From Caldilineaceae bacterium (GTDB lineage Bacteria; Chloroflexota; Anaerolineae; Caldilineales; Caldilineaceae): a DNA stretch of 50,304 bases. Positions 26,799-36,453 of this stretch are shown here, piece by piece. Under the pieces are notes generated by a model. That model ran no database searches and was not told where the DNA came from. It saw only the letters and a program-made list of their open reading frames with translations. The first letter of the stretch is position 1. Each line of letters begins with the position of its first letter. Position numbers and translations under genes: made by a program. The stretch is taken from positions 1 to 50,304 of the forward strand of contig JADLFO010000297.1 of NCBI GenBank assembly GCA_020845455.1, written 5' to 3'.

Positions 26799-27404
26799 AT
26801 GCGCAGCGCACAGATCGACCGCAGCACCAAAGAGACGGCCATCAGCCTTCGCCTGAATCTAGACGGCAGCGGCCAGGCCAATGTCGACACAGGGATTGGC
26901 TTTTTGGACCATATGCTGGCGCTCTTTGCCGGGCATGGGCTGTTTGATCTGGAGGTCGCGGCCAAGGGTGACCTGCACATCGACGAGCATCACACGGCGG
27001 AGGACACGTTTCTGTGTCTGGGCAAGGCGCTGGATCAGGCGCTGGGCGACCGCAGGGGGATCGTGCGCACGGCGCACGCCTATGTGCCGATGGATGAAAG
27101 CCTGGCGCGGGTAGCGGTAGACTTGGGCGGGCGGCCTTACTGCGTCTTTGATGCGGAGTTTGCGACGCCGCGCCTTGGCGGGATGGGCAGCGCCGGGCTG
27201 GGGACCGATCTGATCTTCCATCTGTTTGAAAGCCTGGCAAGCCAGGCGCGCATGAACTTGCACGCCGCGGTGCTCTATGGCCGCAATGACCATCACAAGG
27301 CGGAGGCGTTGTTCAAGGCGCTGGCGCGCGCCCTGGATGCGGCTACACAGATCGACGCGCGGCGCGGCGATGTGCCGAGCACCAAGGGGACGCTGACGGC
27401 ATGA
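26799..27404 (+). CDS. hisB: Imidazoleglycerol-phosphate dehydratase
   Basis: A 201-residue enzyme of the usual monofunctional HisB length, converting imidazoleglycerol phosphate to imidazole acetol-phosphate. The metal-binding repeats are clear: [33 protein letters not shown] and later [19 protein letters not shown]. The ATG at 26799 follows GGGGAG and gives the normal N-terminus ([12 protein letters not shown]); the same frame is open upstream but overlaps the remnant. Other his genes (hisG, hisH, hisA, hisF, hisIE) are not in the window. Confidence 0.96.
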   Translation: MRSAQIDRSTKETAISLRLNLDGSGQANVDTGIGFLDHMLALFAGHGLFDLEVAAKGDLHIDEHHTAEDTFLCLGKALDQALGDRRGIVRTAHAYVPMDESLARVAVDLGGRPYCVFDAEFATPRLGGMGSAGLGTDLIFHLFESLASQARMNLHAAVLYGRNDHHKAEALFKALARALDAATQIDARRGDVPSTKGTLTA

Positions 27405-27438
27405 GCCAGGCAGCAGCGGTGTGGGGAAAGATGGCCCG

Positions 27439-28203
27439 ATGGACGGCGTAGGCACACTCTATCTGGTGGCGACGCCGATCGGCAACTTGGGCGATATCAC
27501 GCTGCGCGCCCTGGAGACGTTGCGCAGCGTGGACTTGGTGGCGAGCGAGGACACGCGCAAGACCGGGCGGCTGCTCAAGCATTTTGAGATCGACCGGCCC
27601 CAACTGGCCTTTCACGAGCACAATGAGCGGCAGGCCGGGCCGCGTATCGTGGGGATGCTGCAGCAGGGCAAGTCGGTGGCGGTGGTGACTAACGCCGGCA
27701 CGCCGGGCGTCTCCGACCCCGGCTTTACGCTGGTGCGCCGTGTGTTGGAGGCCAACGCCGCGGGCGCGGAGATCGGTCTGACGATGATTCCTGGGCCGGC
27801 GGCGCTGATCATGGCGGTGGTGCTGTCGGGGCTGCCGGTGCATAGCTTTACTTTCCGCGGTTTTGCGCCGCGCAAGCGCGGGCCGCGCCGGCGTTTTCTG
27901 GCGGTGGATAAAGACTCGCCGCATACGCTGGTCTTTTATGAGAGCCCCTACCGGCTGGCAGCATTCTTGGAGGATGCGCGTGCGGTCTATGGAGATCGCC
28001 CGGCGGCGCTGGCGAACGACTTGACCAAGCTCTATGAGACGGTTGAGCGGGGGTCGCTGGCGGCGCTGGCCGAGTCTGTGGCGGGGCGCGCTCTGAAGGG
28101 TGAATATATCGTCGTCATCGCCGGCGCAGGGTTGAGCCAAGAGGCTGAAGGGCCGGAGAGCACGGATCCGGAAAGTGCGGATCCAGAGACGGGGGAGCCA
28201 TGA
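27439..28203 (+). CDS. rsmI: 16S rRNA (cytidine-1402-2'-O)-methyltransferase
   Basis: A 254-residue SAM-dependent methyltransferase of the tetrapyrrole-methylase fold. [21 protein letters not shown] is the signature RsmI N-terminus; [27 protein letters not shown] and [17 protein letters not shown] follow. It methylates C1402 of 16S rRNA in the decoding centre. The ATG at 27439 ([10 protein letters not shown]) is preferred over a GTG 18 bases upstream. The acidic Glu/Asp/Pro tail is not conserved. It overlaps the patatin gene as ATGA. Confidence 0.95.
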   Translation: MDGVGTLYLVATPIGNLGDITLRALETLRSVDLVASEDTRKTGRLLKHFEIDRPQLAFHEHNERQAGPRIVGMLQQGKSVAVVTNAGTPGVSDPGFTLVRRVLEANAAGAEIGLTMIPGPAALIMAVVLSGLPVHSFTFRGFAPRKRGPRRRFLAVDKDSPHTLVFYESPYRLAAFLEDARAVYGDRPAALANDLTKLYETVERGSLAALAESVAGRALKGEYIVVIAGAGLSQEAEGPESTDPESADPETGEP

Positions 28204-29120
28204 TCGCCTTTGTGTTGAGCGGAGCAGGCAGCCGGGGGCCGCTGCAGATCGGCGCGCTGACCGCGTTGCTGGAAGTCGGCATTCAGCCTGCCTTGCTGGT
28301 GGGCACGTCGGCAGGGGCGATGAATGCGCTCTTTGTAGCGGCGCGCGGCCTCTCGGCAGAGACGCTCCAGACCATGCAGACGCAGTGGCAGCGGATCGAC
28401 GCCCGCACGATCTATCCCGGCAATGCCTTTACGGCGGCGTGGCGCGTGCTGCGTGGGCATACCAGCCTGTACGGCAGCGGCGGGTTTCGCAAGCTGATCG
28501 AGGCGGGGCTGCCCGACCGCGTGACGACCTTTGGCGACCTGCGCCTGCCGCTCTATGTGACGTCGGTTGACCTGTTGAGTAACCGGCTGTTTTTGTTTGG
28601 CGAAGACCGCAGCGTTGCGCTGGTAGACGCTGTGCTGGCGAGCGCGACCGTGCCGATCATGCATCCGCCGGTGGACTATCATGGGTTGCAGTTGGTGGAT
28701 GGCGGCGTGCTGGCGAACGTGGCGGCAAGCATCGCCATGGACAAAAAAGCCACGCGCGTCTATGTGATCAACGCCGGCTATGGCGGCCTACCGCTGAAGC
28801 CGATCCGGGGGATCGTGGATGTGGCCAACCACACGCTGACGACGATGATGGGCCAGGCGCTGCTGCACGACCTGGCGCGCGCCCAGGCCGATAAGTCCGT
28901 CGACCTGCACCACATCCATTTGCCGCTCTTTCGGGATATCAGCTATCGCGACTTTTCGCGCACAGATGAGATGGTGCAGGCCGGGTATGACGCCACGCGC
29001 GCCTACTTGGCCGCGCCGCGACCCCAGGTGGTCGCGCCCGTGCCGCCGCGACCGGACTTGGGTGAGACGGTGCGCGGGGCGCGCGAATTGATTCCTCCCT
29101 ATTTAGCCGGGTCTATTTGA
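28200..29120 (+). CDS. Patatin-like phospholipase family protein
   Basis: A 306-residue lipid acyl hydrolase. The oxyanion loop GAGSRG is at 8-13, the nucleophile elbow GTSAG has Ser37, and VDGGV gives the catalytic Asp167, so the Ser-Asp dyad is complete. It has no signal peptide and probably acts in the cytoplasm or at the inner membrane face on phospholipids. The start overlaps rsmI. A Pro-rich stretch near residues 275-290 precedes a short C-terminal helix. Confidence 0.92.
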   Translation: MIAFVLSGAGSRGPLQIGALTALLEVGIQPALLVGTSAGAMNALFVAARGLSAETLQTMQTQWQRIDARTIYPGNAFTAAWRVLRGHTSLYGSGGFRKLIEAGLPDRVTTFGDLRLPLYVTSVDLLSNRLFLFGEDRSVALVDAVLASATVPIMHPPVDYHGLQLVDGGVLANVAASIAMDKKATRVYVINAGYGGLPLKPIRGIVDVANHTLTTMMGQALLHDLARAQADKSVDLHHIHLPLFRDISYRDFSRTDEMVQAGYDATRAYLAAPRPQVVAPVPPRPDLGETVRGARELIPPYLAGSI

Positions 29121-29154
29121 GCGGGCAGTAACCCTTCTCTAGTCTGGACGATCC

Positions 29155-30429
29155 ATGCACAATCTTGCTGAAGAGGCGCAGGCCACACGCTCGCGCGTGC
29201 CCGTGCGCGCCGGGCGGCTGGTGGTCTTGACCGGCACAGTCGTCGGTCTGGCGATCATGGGCGACTCGCTGATGTACAGCATTCTGCCGCTCGCCGCGCC
29301 GGGGCTGGGCATCTCACTGCCGCTGGTGGGGGTGCTGTTGAGCGCCAACCGGCTGGTGCGTTTGGCCTCGAACCTGTGGGCCAGCCATTACTATGAGCGG
29401 CTGCACCCGCGGCTGCCCTTCTTGGTCTCCACCGGTCTGGGGCTGGCGGCGACGCTGACCTATGGCCTGGCGACCGGTTTCTGGCTGTTCTTGGCGGCGC
29501 GGCTGGTATGGGGCATCGCCTGGTCGGGGCTGCGCCAGGGCGGTTATCAGGCTGTGTGGGCGGGGCCGGCGGCAGCCAAGGGGCGGTTGACCGGGTTGCT
29601 GTGGGGGCTGGTGCGGCTGGGCAGCGCTATCAGCGTGCTGGCCGGCGGCTGGCTTTTCGACCACTACGGCTATGATGCCGCTGTCGGCATGGCCATGGCG
29701 GCGGCGCTGCTGGCGCTGCCGGTGGCGTTGGGTGTGCGCTGGCCCGAAGCGACGGAGATGCCGATGGCGCGGCGCGCAGATGGGGGTCGCGACCCGCAGG
29801 CGCTGGAGGCGACCTGGCACAGCGTGTTGCAGCGGCCTGTGCTGCGCTGGCTGGTGACGGCGGGCTTTTTTGGCTATCTGATGAGCGCGATCGTGGTGTC
29901 GACGACCGCGGTCTTTGTGGCGCAGAGGATCGGCCAGGGCGATGGTCTGGCCGCGCTGGGCGTGGGGGTGGCGACGCTGACGGGGTTGCTGCAAGGGGTG
30001 CGCTGGCTGACCGACCTGGGGCTGGGGCCGCTGGTCGGCGCGGCGTCGGACCGTATCGGCCAGGACAACACGGCGGCAATCATTGGGCTGATCTTGACGA
30101 CGGCGCTGGCGGGCGCTGTGCTGCTGCCGCCGCTGGCCGCGATCGGCTGTCTGCTGGTGATCCTGCTGTGTGACGGCGCGCTGCATATCGTAATGAGCGC
30201 GGCGGCGACGGGCGCGGCGCTGACGACGGCGCGGCCTCACACCCTGATCGGCCTCTTTACGACCACAACCGACGCGGGGTCGGCGCTGGGGCCGCTGCTG
30301 GCCTATTCGCTGGTAGCGGCGGTAGGGCTGCCGGTGGTCTATCTGAGCGGCGGGGCGCTGTTGGCGCTGGCTTTGCTGCGCTTCTGGCAGGAGTCACGCC
30401 GCGCGGCTGCGCGGACGGCGCTTAGTTAG
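29155..30429 (+). CDS. MFS transporter, 12-helix type
   Basis: A 424-residue membrane protein with many hydrophobic segments, sized for 12 helices. GDSLMYSILPLAAPGLGISLPLVGVLLSANRLVRLASNLWAS covers the first two helices; WGIAWSGLRQGGYQAVW and a long central hydrophilic loop (about 200-230) are visible. GAASDRIG is a motif A-like loop in the second half. Substrate unknown. It is convergent with the aminotransferase gene, the two coding regions overlapping by 8 bp at their stops. Confidence 0.88.
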   Translation: MHNLAEEAQATRSRVPVRAGRLVVLTGTVVGLAIMGDSLMYSILPLAAPGLGISLPLVGVLLSANRLVRLASNLWASHYYERLHPRLPFLVSTGLGLAATLTYGLATGFWLFLAARLVWGIAWSGLRQGGYQAVWAGPAAAKGRLTGLLWGLVRLGSAISVLAGGWLFDHYGYDAAVGMAMAAALLALPVALGVRWPEATEMPMARRADGGRDPQALEATWHSVLQRPVLRWLVTAGFFGYLMSAIVVSTTAVFVAQRIGQGDGLAALGVGVATLTGLLQGVRWLTDLGLGPLVGAASDRIGQDNTAAIIGLILTTALAGAVLLPPLAAIGCLLVILLCDGALHIVMSAAATGAALTTARPHTLIGLFTTTTDAGSALGPLLAYSLVAAVGLPVVYLSGGALLALALLRFWQESRRAAARTALS

Positions 30430-31519
30430 CCGGCTGTGCCGCGAAATCGGCCAGCGCGCTGACAACGAGGTCGTTTTGCTGCGGCGTGCCGACGCTGATA
30501 CGCAGGAAGTTTTCAAAACCCGGGTAGCCGCCGATCTCCGAAATCAACAGGCGCTGGGTATGCAGCAGATGGCGCTGCGCGGCTTTGGCCGGACCGTCTA
30601 GCCGGATGAGCAGGAAGTTCGTACCGCTGGGATAGACACGCAGACCGGGCAGCGCGGCCAAGCCCGCGGCCAGCCGGTCGCGCTCGGCGACAAGCCGGTC
30701 GATGCCCTCCTCAAAGCGGTCAAAGTGTTCCAGGGCGACGATGGCGGCGGCTTCGCTAAAGGGGCTGAGGGTGAAGACTGTGACGAGTTTTTGCAGTTCG
30801 GCGGCGACAGCCGGCGCGGCGAGGGCATAGCCGATGCGCGCCCCGGCCAGGCCAAACGCCTTGCTGAAGGTATGCACCGAAACTATGTTGTCGTGGGCAG
30901 CGAGCAGTGGGCGCAGGTCTTGGCGGCAGAATTCGGCATAGGCCTCGTCGACTATCACCAGGGCGTCGCAACCGGCGGCGATCCGGCCCAGTTCCTGCGG
31001 GCTGTAGACCGTGCCGGTGGGGTTGTTGGGCGCGCAGACGACCACCAGTTTGGCGCGCTGTTCGGCGGTCTTGGCGATGATGGCCTCGACGGGCAGCGCA
31101 AAGTCACGGTCGGGGTCAAGCGCCACTTCGTGCGCGGTCGCGCCTAATAGCTGGGCGTGGCGGCGATAGGCCTGGAAGGTCGGCGCGATCGTGACCATGT
31201 GATCGCCGGGGGCGAGCGCAGCCGAGATCACAATGCGCAGCAGGTCACTGGAGCCGTTGCCGACCACGACGGCCTCGGCGGGTAGACCGTGGAAGCGGCC
31301 CAGCGCTTCCATCAGGTCATAGGCGCGCAGGCCCAGGGGATAGCGCGACCAAGGCAGGCGCGCCAGACGCTGCAGCACCTCCTCTTTGAGGTCGGCGGGG
31401 TAGTCGAAGGGGTTCTCGTTCCACTGCAAGCGGTGCAGCGAGGCGTCGACACGATGCACGGGTGAGCCGGGCAGGGCGCGGATCGATGCGTTGATGTAGT
31501 CGGACCCCGAACGAGACAT
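30422..31519 (-). CDS. HisC-like PLP aminotransferase (second copy)
   Basis: A 365-residue class I/II aminotransferase resembling histidinol-phosphate aminotransferases. RLQWNENPFDYP, GNGSSDLLRIVISA, CAPNNPTGTVYS, IVDEAYAEF and HTFSKAFGLAGARIGYALA (PLP Lys) are all present. It is clearly a diverged paralogue of the hisC gene at 25410, on the opposite strand and outside the his group. It may act on aromatic amino acids or another phosphorylated substrate. It is the last gene of a possible minus-strand run with the DUF2207 gene 45 bp upstream. Confidence 0.9.
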   Translation of the reverse strand: MSRSGSDYINASIRALPGSPVHRVDASLHRLQWNENPFDYPADLKEEVLQRLARLPWSRYPLGLRAYDLMEALGRFHGLPAEAVVVGNGSSDLLRIVISAALAPGDHMVTIAPTFQAYRRHAQLLGATAHEVALDPDRDFALPVEAIIAKTAEQRAKLVVVCAPNNPTGTVYSPQELGRIAAGCDALVIVDEAYAEFCRQDLRPLLAAHDNIVSVHTFSKAFGLAGARIGYALAAPAVAAELQKLVTVFTLSPFSEAAAIVALEHFDRFEEGIDRLVAERDRLAAGLAALPGLRVYPSGTNFLLIRLDGPAKAAQRHLLHTQRLLISEIGGYPGFENFLRISVGTPQQNDLVVSALADFAAQPAN

Positions 31520-31563
31520 ATCGATATCCTCCCAATGGTACCGGTGGCGATGATCAAGGCGAT

Positions 31564-34494
31564 CTAGCGGAAGCCGCTGCGCCCTCCGCCGCCGCTGCGT
31601 GAACTGCCGGAACTGCGGCTCGACGAACTGCTGGAGCGTGAACTGCTCGAACTGCTCGAACTGCTGCGCCCAAAGCCGCCGCTGGAGCGCCAGCCACTGC
31701 CCGAACTGTGGCTGCTGGAACCGTGGCTGCCAGAACTGGACCCGCCCGGCCTGTCATCTGAGGCGGCGCGCTGAGCGCGCTCGATGCGCTGCGCCTCGGC
31801 CCTGGCCTGGATCTCACGCACATCCGAGACGGACTGTCTGAGGATATCGTCCAGCACGGTGGCGACCGGCGTGCCGGGCTGCCACTGCATCTCGCGGCGG
31901 CGCAGGCGGCTGTCGAGCACCACGCTGCGCCCGCTGCTGTCGGACGAACCGGCGGCGGTAGCGAGCAGCGTACCTAGGTCACTGCTGGCGCGGCGCAGCG
32001 ACCCGCCCAGCCGCTCCGACATGCCCGCCAGCGTGGGACGCGGGCGCGGGGCAGTCGGTCTGGGCCGGGGCGTGCCGAGTATGCTGCCCAGGTTCGGGCG
32101 CGGACGTGGCCGCGGTCGCGCGGGCCATTGTTGCGACGACGATGGCGCGGATGAGGAGGTCGGCGCGGATGTGGGCAGCGGCATCCAGACCGGCCCGCCC
32201 GCACCCAGGCTTTCCGCCTGCGCCAGCACGACTTGCTCGACCCCCAGCGCGACGGCATAGCCAAAGTAGCGGTCGAGGATCTCCTGGGCGGCGGCCTGGT
32301 CGCCGTATTGGCGCAGGTCGGCGAGATAGTTTTTGAAGCGCCGCCAGCGGTCCGCCTCCTGCGCGCCCTGATTGGAGTAGGCGGCTGCGCCTTCAGAACG
32401 GCCAAAGCTGACCAGGAGTATGCCGACCAACAGGCCGATGACCGCGGCCAGGAGTACGGAGAGCACGCCGAAGAGCACCAGCGATGCCAACACGCCAAAG
32501 AGGATGCCCCAGAGGATCGGCGGGACGCGGCGGCCGCGGTCGGGTGTGCCGATAAAGTACTGCTGGACATCGCGCCCAAGCTGGGCGTAGAGTTCGGGCA
32601 GGTGGCTGCGCAGGGCCGGGGCGACGGCGTCGAGGCTGACGGCGCGGTCTTGCGGCGTCACTGGCAGGAGCACGCTGTCAAAGAGATAGGCGAGGTGACG
32701 GTCGACCGGCACAGGGTTGCCGTAGGCGTCGGGCAGTGTAGGGGCGCTGCCGATCGGTTCGGCGCGACGGCGGCGCAGGGTGATGCCGTTGGCCAGGTCG
32801 ATCTCCAGCGCGCCGAGCGTCGCCAGATGAAAGATCGCGCCCAGGATACCCTGTTCGGTGGCTTTGCGGTCAACCAGGTAGGAGACGATGGCGGGGGAGA
32901 GCGGCGCGGGCGGCTCGCTGACATAGCCGTGCAGTTTTTCGCGCACGCTGGTGCGGCCGCGGCGCACCCAGGCGATCAGCGCGGCCAGCCCGGTGGCGCC
33001 CAGCGTGACGATGCCGAGGAAACGCTGTAGGAGCAGGCTGCGCGCCCGCGCCACCGCGGCTTGATCGGCCTCGGCCATCACCGTTTCGAACTGAGACTGC
33101 CACTGCGGTGGGGTCGCGGTGGTGGCCGCGCCGGGCAGTGTCAGCGCGATGCCCCATGCGCCCGGCGCCACCGGGCCGTCGTAGACTAAGGTGAGCGTGT
33201 CGCCGTCCTCGACCTGCGGCGTGCCCTGCCGGGCCGGCCCCTCGACGGTCACGTCGTCGGGGCTGACGCCGGGCGGCAGATGGATGCGCAGCGTCGCCTG
33301 GCCGATGGGCAGCCCGTAGTCGGGGGTGACGGGCCAGACCAGCAACTGGCTGTCGGGCGTAACACGCAGCGCGCCCACCAGATCATAGGCCATGGTGATG
33401 GTCGTGCTGGTGGGGGCCTGGCGCGGTGCGCCGTACCAGTCGACGCTCACGCGCCCGCTGTTCTCTTCCTGGACGACGGTCCGGCCGAGGTCAGGGTCAT
33501 AGTAGACCCATGTGTCCGGACGCTCCAGGCGGTTGACGACAAAGCAGTCGCGGCAGCCGCCGGAGCCTTGCGACAGGGCCTGCCCGTCTTGGCCGGCGCG
33601 CACATGGGTCACGTCGTCGATGTAGAGCAGTGAGATGGTGCGAAAGCCCTGGTGCAGCGTCCCGGCGGCGACGCGCAGATCGGTGGTCTCCTCGACGTGG
33701 ACGATGCCGTCGGGCTGGAGGGTGAGGTCGGCGTGGAAGCGCTCGACGGCAATGTCGAGGTGTTCGCCGTCCCAGGCGCGCTGCCAATCCTGCATATCGG
33801 TGTCGACCCGCCCGTGGGGAAAGTGGGCCTCAACCTCGAAGGCCATGCCGTCGGGGAGCGGCTCGCCGGCGGTAAAGACGAACGTCTGCCCCTCTCGCTC
33901 GACGGTGTAGGCTGGGCCGCGCTCGGTGACGCTGACTTCGTCAAGCGAAACGCCGGTGGGCAGGGTGAGGCGCACGGTGCTGGCTTGGACGGGGACGCCG
34001 CTACGGTCGGCGTTGACCGCGTTCCAACTGAGAAAATCGCCGTCCGGATAGAGCCAGACCGCGCCCACGGCGTCATATTCGATGATAAAGCTGCGGATAT
34101 CGCCGGGGTCGGTCCGTTCGTAGTTCCATTCCACCGACACCGTGTCCATTCTTTCGGAGACTGAGGCGTCGATGGGGGCGAACTCGGCGTGGGCGGGGTC
34201 GCGGTGTCCGGCGGGGGTTGTGGCGGCCAGCACGCGCACATTTTCGATGCGGGTGGTAAAGGCTTTGGGGATGTCGAAAAAGGCGCTGGAGAATTGGTCG
34301 CCAAAGCCGATCTGCTGCAAGATGCGTACATGCAGCACGCCGTTCGAGTTCAGGTTGAGGTCGCTGTTGTACTGCAGGTAGATGACGGGCGGCGCGCTCT
34401 GCGCCGTAGCCGGCGGGCGCGGCATCCCGATCAGGACGCCGAGGACGGCCAACAGCGCGAGGATGCGGGTGCGGGACAAGAAAGCACGTTGCAT
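31564..34494 (-). CDS. DUF2207-type membrane protein with duplicated extracellular region and Ser/Gly-rich tail
   Basis: A 976-residue protein. A signal peptide covers about 1-32. Two similar beta-rich extracellular halves follow (about 35-225 and 250-470), each with a Y-D/Y-E-x-V-G-A-(V/L) and a later W-x-V type segment, suggesting internal duplication of the DUF2207 domain. A transmembrane helix lies near 489-507 and a long hydrophobic hairpin near 656-698. The C-terminus has Pro/Arg-rich stretches and ends in runs of Ser, Arg and Gly. DUF2207 proteins are of unknown function, possibly envelope sensors. Upstream metallopeptidase genes 4 bp away suggest a shared surface role. Confidence 0.82.
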   Translation of the reverse strand: MQRAFLSRTRILALLAVLGVLIGMPRPPATAQSAPPVIYLQYNSDLNLNSNGVLHVRILQQIGFGDQFSSAFFDIPKAFTTRIENVRVLAATTPAGHRDPAHAEFAPIDASVSERMDTVSVEWNYERTDPGDIRSFIIEYDAVGAVWLYPDGDFLSWNAVNADRSGVPVQASTVRLTLPTGVSLDEVSVTERGPAYTVEREGQTFVFTAGEPLPDGMAFEVEAHFPHGRVDTDMQDWQRAWDGEHLDIAVERFHADLTLQPDGIVHVEETTDLRVAAGTLHQGFRTISLLYIDDVTHVRAGQDGQALSQGSGGCRDCFVVNRLERPDTWVYYDPDLGRTVVQEENSGRVSVDWYGAPRQAPTSTTITMAYDLVGALRVTPDSQLLVWPVTPDYGLPIGQATLRIHLPPGVSPDDVTVEGPARQGTPQVEDGDTLTLVYDGPVAPGAWGIALTLPGAATTATPPQWQSQFETVMAEADQAAVARARSLLLQRFLGIVTLGATGLAALIAWVRRGRTSVREKLHGYVSEPPAPLSPAIVSYLVDRKATEQGILGAIFHLATLGALEIDLANGITLRRRRAEPIGSAPTLPDAYGNPVPVDRHLAYLFDSVLLPVTPQDRAVSLDAVAPALRSHLPELYAQLGRDVQQYFIGTPDRGRRVPPILWGILFGVLASLVLFGVLSVLLAAVIGLLVGILLVSFGRSEGAAAYSNQGAQEADRWRRFKNYLADLRQYGDQAAAQEILDRYFGYAVALGVEQVVLAQAESLGAGGPVWMPLPTSAPTSSSAPSSSQQWPARPRPRPRPNLGSILGTPRPRPTAPRPRPTLAGMSERLGGSLRRASSDLGTLLATAAGSSDSSGRSVVLDSRLRRREMQWQPGTPVATVLDDILRQSVSDVREIQARAEAQRIERAQRAASDDRPGGSSSGSHGSSSHSSGSGWRSSGGFGRSSSSSSSSSRSSSSSSRSSGSSRSGGGGRSGFR

Positions 34495-34498
34495 AGGT

Positions 34499-35284
34499 CT
34501 AGGTCACCCGGAAGGGATAGAGTTGGCCGAAATGCTCTTTGTCGGCGGGCGAAAGCGTGCGGTTGACGCCGCTGTAGAACTCGCCGTGGGTAAATTCTTT
34601 GGGTATAGGATAACTCATGATGGACAGCGGGTCGAACCGGCTGAAATTGGTCTCGGTGGCGGCATAGCGCGCAAAGATGTTGCGGTCAATCTCCGCGCGC
34701 GTCCAGAAATTAGGCGGCCCGGCATAGAATTCGTAGACGGCTTCTTTGTCCCAAGGGATTGCGGCGGCGGGGCTTTGGTGTTCGTGGATCAAGCCCAGGG
34801 CATGGCCGAACTCGTGTAGGACGACGGCCGCCAATTCGTCGTTGGGGATGGCCGGGGTCAGCCAGCCAAAGTTGATCGTGGGGTCGTCGGGGCCGAGCGA
34901 CGGGTGCAGCGCGTCAGTGCCGAGCAGCGACCAGGACGCGCCGGGGGTAAAGCTGACGCGCAGCGGGGCATCGGCGGCGTTGTCGAAGAACAATTGGATC
35001 GCACCATGACGGCGCCACTCGGCGGCATAGGCGGCGACCTTGGCGTGCAGCCGGGGATCGCCGTCGAGGAAGCGGACATGCAGCGCGCGCTGGTGGGGCG
35101 GCCAGAGCTTGGCGCGCAGGGCGGCAAGGCGCAGCGCATCGCTGTCGGGCAGGTCTGGGGGCGGCAGCGGCGAGACCAAGCGGTCGATACAGAAGTAGTG
35201 CGAGGGCGCAGCGCGTCCGTGACCTTCTGGGAAGCTCTGAGCTTCCCAGAAGGGATTGAGAGGCTGGGATCGACCTGTGGGCAC
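34499..35284 (-). CDS. Zinc metallopeptidase (astacin/matrixin-like) 2
   Basis: A 261-residue peptidase. HEFGHALGLIHEHQSP, with HExxH at 157-161 and HEH at 167-169, is the long metzincin zinc signature of M12A/M10-type enzymes. LHVRFLDGDPRLHAKVAAYA aligns with the upstream paralogue. The GTG at 35284 has GAAGG about 9 bases before it. A perfect 14-bp palindrome lies inside codons 11-21, so the start is uncertain. No signal peptide is seen. It lacks the C-terminal domain that its neighbour has. It probably cleaves proteins after export by an unknown route, or is inactive in the cytoplasm until release. Confidence 0.85.
   Translation of the reverse strand: MPTGRSQPLNPFWEAQSFPEGHGRAAPSHYFCIDRLVSPLPPPDLPDSDALRLAALRAKLWPPHQRALHVRFLDGDPRLHAKVAAYAAEWRRHGAIQLFFDNAADAPLRVSFTPGASWSLLGTDALHPSLGPDDPTINFGWLTPAIPNDELAAVVLHEFGHALGLIHEHQSPAAAIPWDKEAVYEFYAGPPNFWTRAEIDRNIFARYAATETNFSRFDPLSIMSYPIPKEFTHGEFYSGVNRTLSPADKEHFGQLYPFRVT
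35223..35253. repeat. Perfect 14-bp palindrome with 3-nt loop
   Basis: CCTTCTGGGAAGCT (35223-35236) and AGCTTCCCAGAAGG (35240-35253) are exact reverse complements around CTG. It falls at the 5' end of the second metallopeptidase gene, 44 bp after the stop of the first. A weaker inverted repeat (CCTGTG/CACAGG, 35274-35287) is next to it. It could attenuate expression of the downstream gene, be a processing site, or be a small inserted palindromic element. Confidence 0.6.
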
Positions 35285-35296
35285 AGGGGCGTGCCT

Positions 35297-36400
35297 TCAG
35301 GTCGGGGTGTGCCGGTAGACGCCGATCTGATAGTCGCCCGTGCGTTTGCCGCTGTAGTGGCGCACGCGCAGGAAATAGCGCCCAGGCTGGAGCGCGGCGA
35401 CCAGCCGCGCGTTGAGCCGCCGCCCGCTGTCGTCGTCCATGCCGACAAAGCGGGTATCGTCGTCGGGGCCGAAAAGCGTGATCACCACGTCGAGTTCGCC
35501 CGTAGTCTCGACGCGATAGTCGCCGGGCTGGGCGATCACAAAGGTGTAGTTGTCCACCTCGCCGAATTGGCCGATGGCCGCGGTGACGGGGGGCGCATCG
35601 ACTACGAGTTCGTTGGTGGGTTTTTCCGCAAATGGATAGAGTGCGGCGACGAAGTGTTTGTCCGTCTCGGAAAGCTCTTTGTTCCAGCCCACCTCGAAGT
35701 CGCCCAGCGTCAATTCGTTGGGGATGGGGTAGAGCATGATCGAGTGAGGGTCGAACTCTGAGAACTGCGTGATGTCGGCCCCGTAGCGGGTAAAGATGTT
35801 GATATCGACCTGTTCGCGCGTCCAGTAGTTGGGCGGCCCTTGGTAGAACTCATAGACGGCCTCTTTGTCCCAGGGGATATTGCCGGATGGGTTTTGGTGT
35901 TCGTGGATGCAGCCCAGGGCATGGCCGAATTCGTGGGTGACGACGCGTGAATATTCGTCGGCGGGCGTGGCGCGCGTCAGCCAGCCAAAGTTCATGGTCG
36001 GCTGGTTCTTGGGGATGACCAGCGCATCGGTACCGATATAGGACCAGGAGCCTTGGCTTTGGAAGGAGATGCGGATCTCGGCGTCTTCGTCGTCGACGAA
36101 GGTGAATTTGATGTTGGCGTAGCCGCTCCAGATATCGGCAAAGGCGGGAATGCGTTCCTGCACCTGCGGGTCGCCATCCAAGAAGCGCACACGCAAGGTG
36201 CGCCCCGGTTTCCAGAGCTTGCCGGTGATAGCGGCCAGATACTGCTGAGGGATATCCGGCATGACGCCAGGAGGCAGCATACGCCGGTTTAGAACCGGTG
36301 CGTTGAGCGGGTTCTCGGCAACCGATCGCCGCATGGATTCCAACAGCAGTTCGTCGGGGATCATGCGGTCGATACAGGCACGGATGACAGAGGTGGGCAA
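35297..36400 (-). CDS. Zinc metallopeptidase (astacin/matrixin-like) 1 with C-terminal PPC-like domain
   Basis: A protein of about 367 residues. HEFGHALGCIHEHQNP carries the metzincin zinc signature (HExxH at 163-167 if numbered from the GTG at 36421). The catalytic region resembles the downstream paralogue throughout (VRFLDGDPQVQERI, MNFGWLTRATP). Residues from about 285 on (YTFVIAQPGDYRVETTG, PGRYFLRVRHYSG) form a bacterial pre-peptidase C-terminal type beta domain. AAAGGAG at about 36410-36416 best fits the TTG at 36400; a GTG at 36421 is also possible. The N-terminus lacks a signal peptide. Confidence 0.84.
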   Translation of the reverse strand: MPTSVIRACIDRMIPDELLLESMRRSVAENPLNAPVLNRRMLPPGVMPDIPQQYLAAITGKLWKPGRTLRVRFLDGDPQVQERIPAFADIWSGYANIKFTFVDDEDAEIRISFQSQGSWSYIGTDALVIPKNQPTMNFGWLTRATPADEYSRVVTHEFGHALGCIHEHQNPSGNIPWDKEAVYEFYQGPPNYWTREQVDINIFTRYGADITQFSEFDPHSIMLYPIPNELTLGDFEVGWNKELSETDKHFVAALYPFAEKPTNELVVDAPPVTAAIGQFGEVDNYTFVIAQPGDYRVETTGELDVVITLFGPDDDTRFVGMDDDSGRRLNARLVAALQPGRYFLRVRHYSGKRTGDYQIGVYRHTPT

Positions 36401-36453
36401 GATGCGCAAGCTCCTTTGCACTGGCCAGGGCTCTTGGGTTGTGCGGGTGCGAC

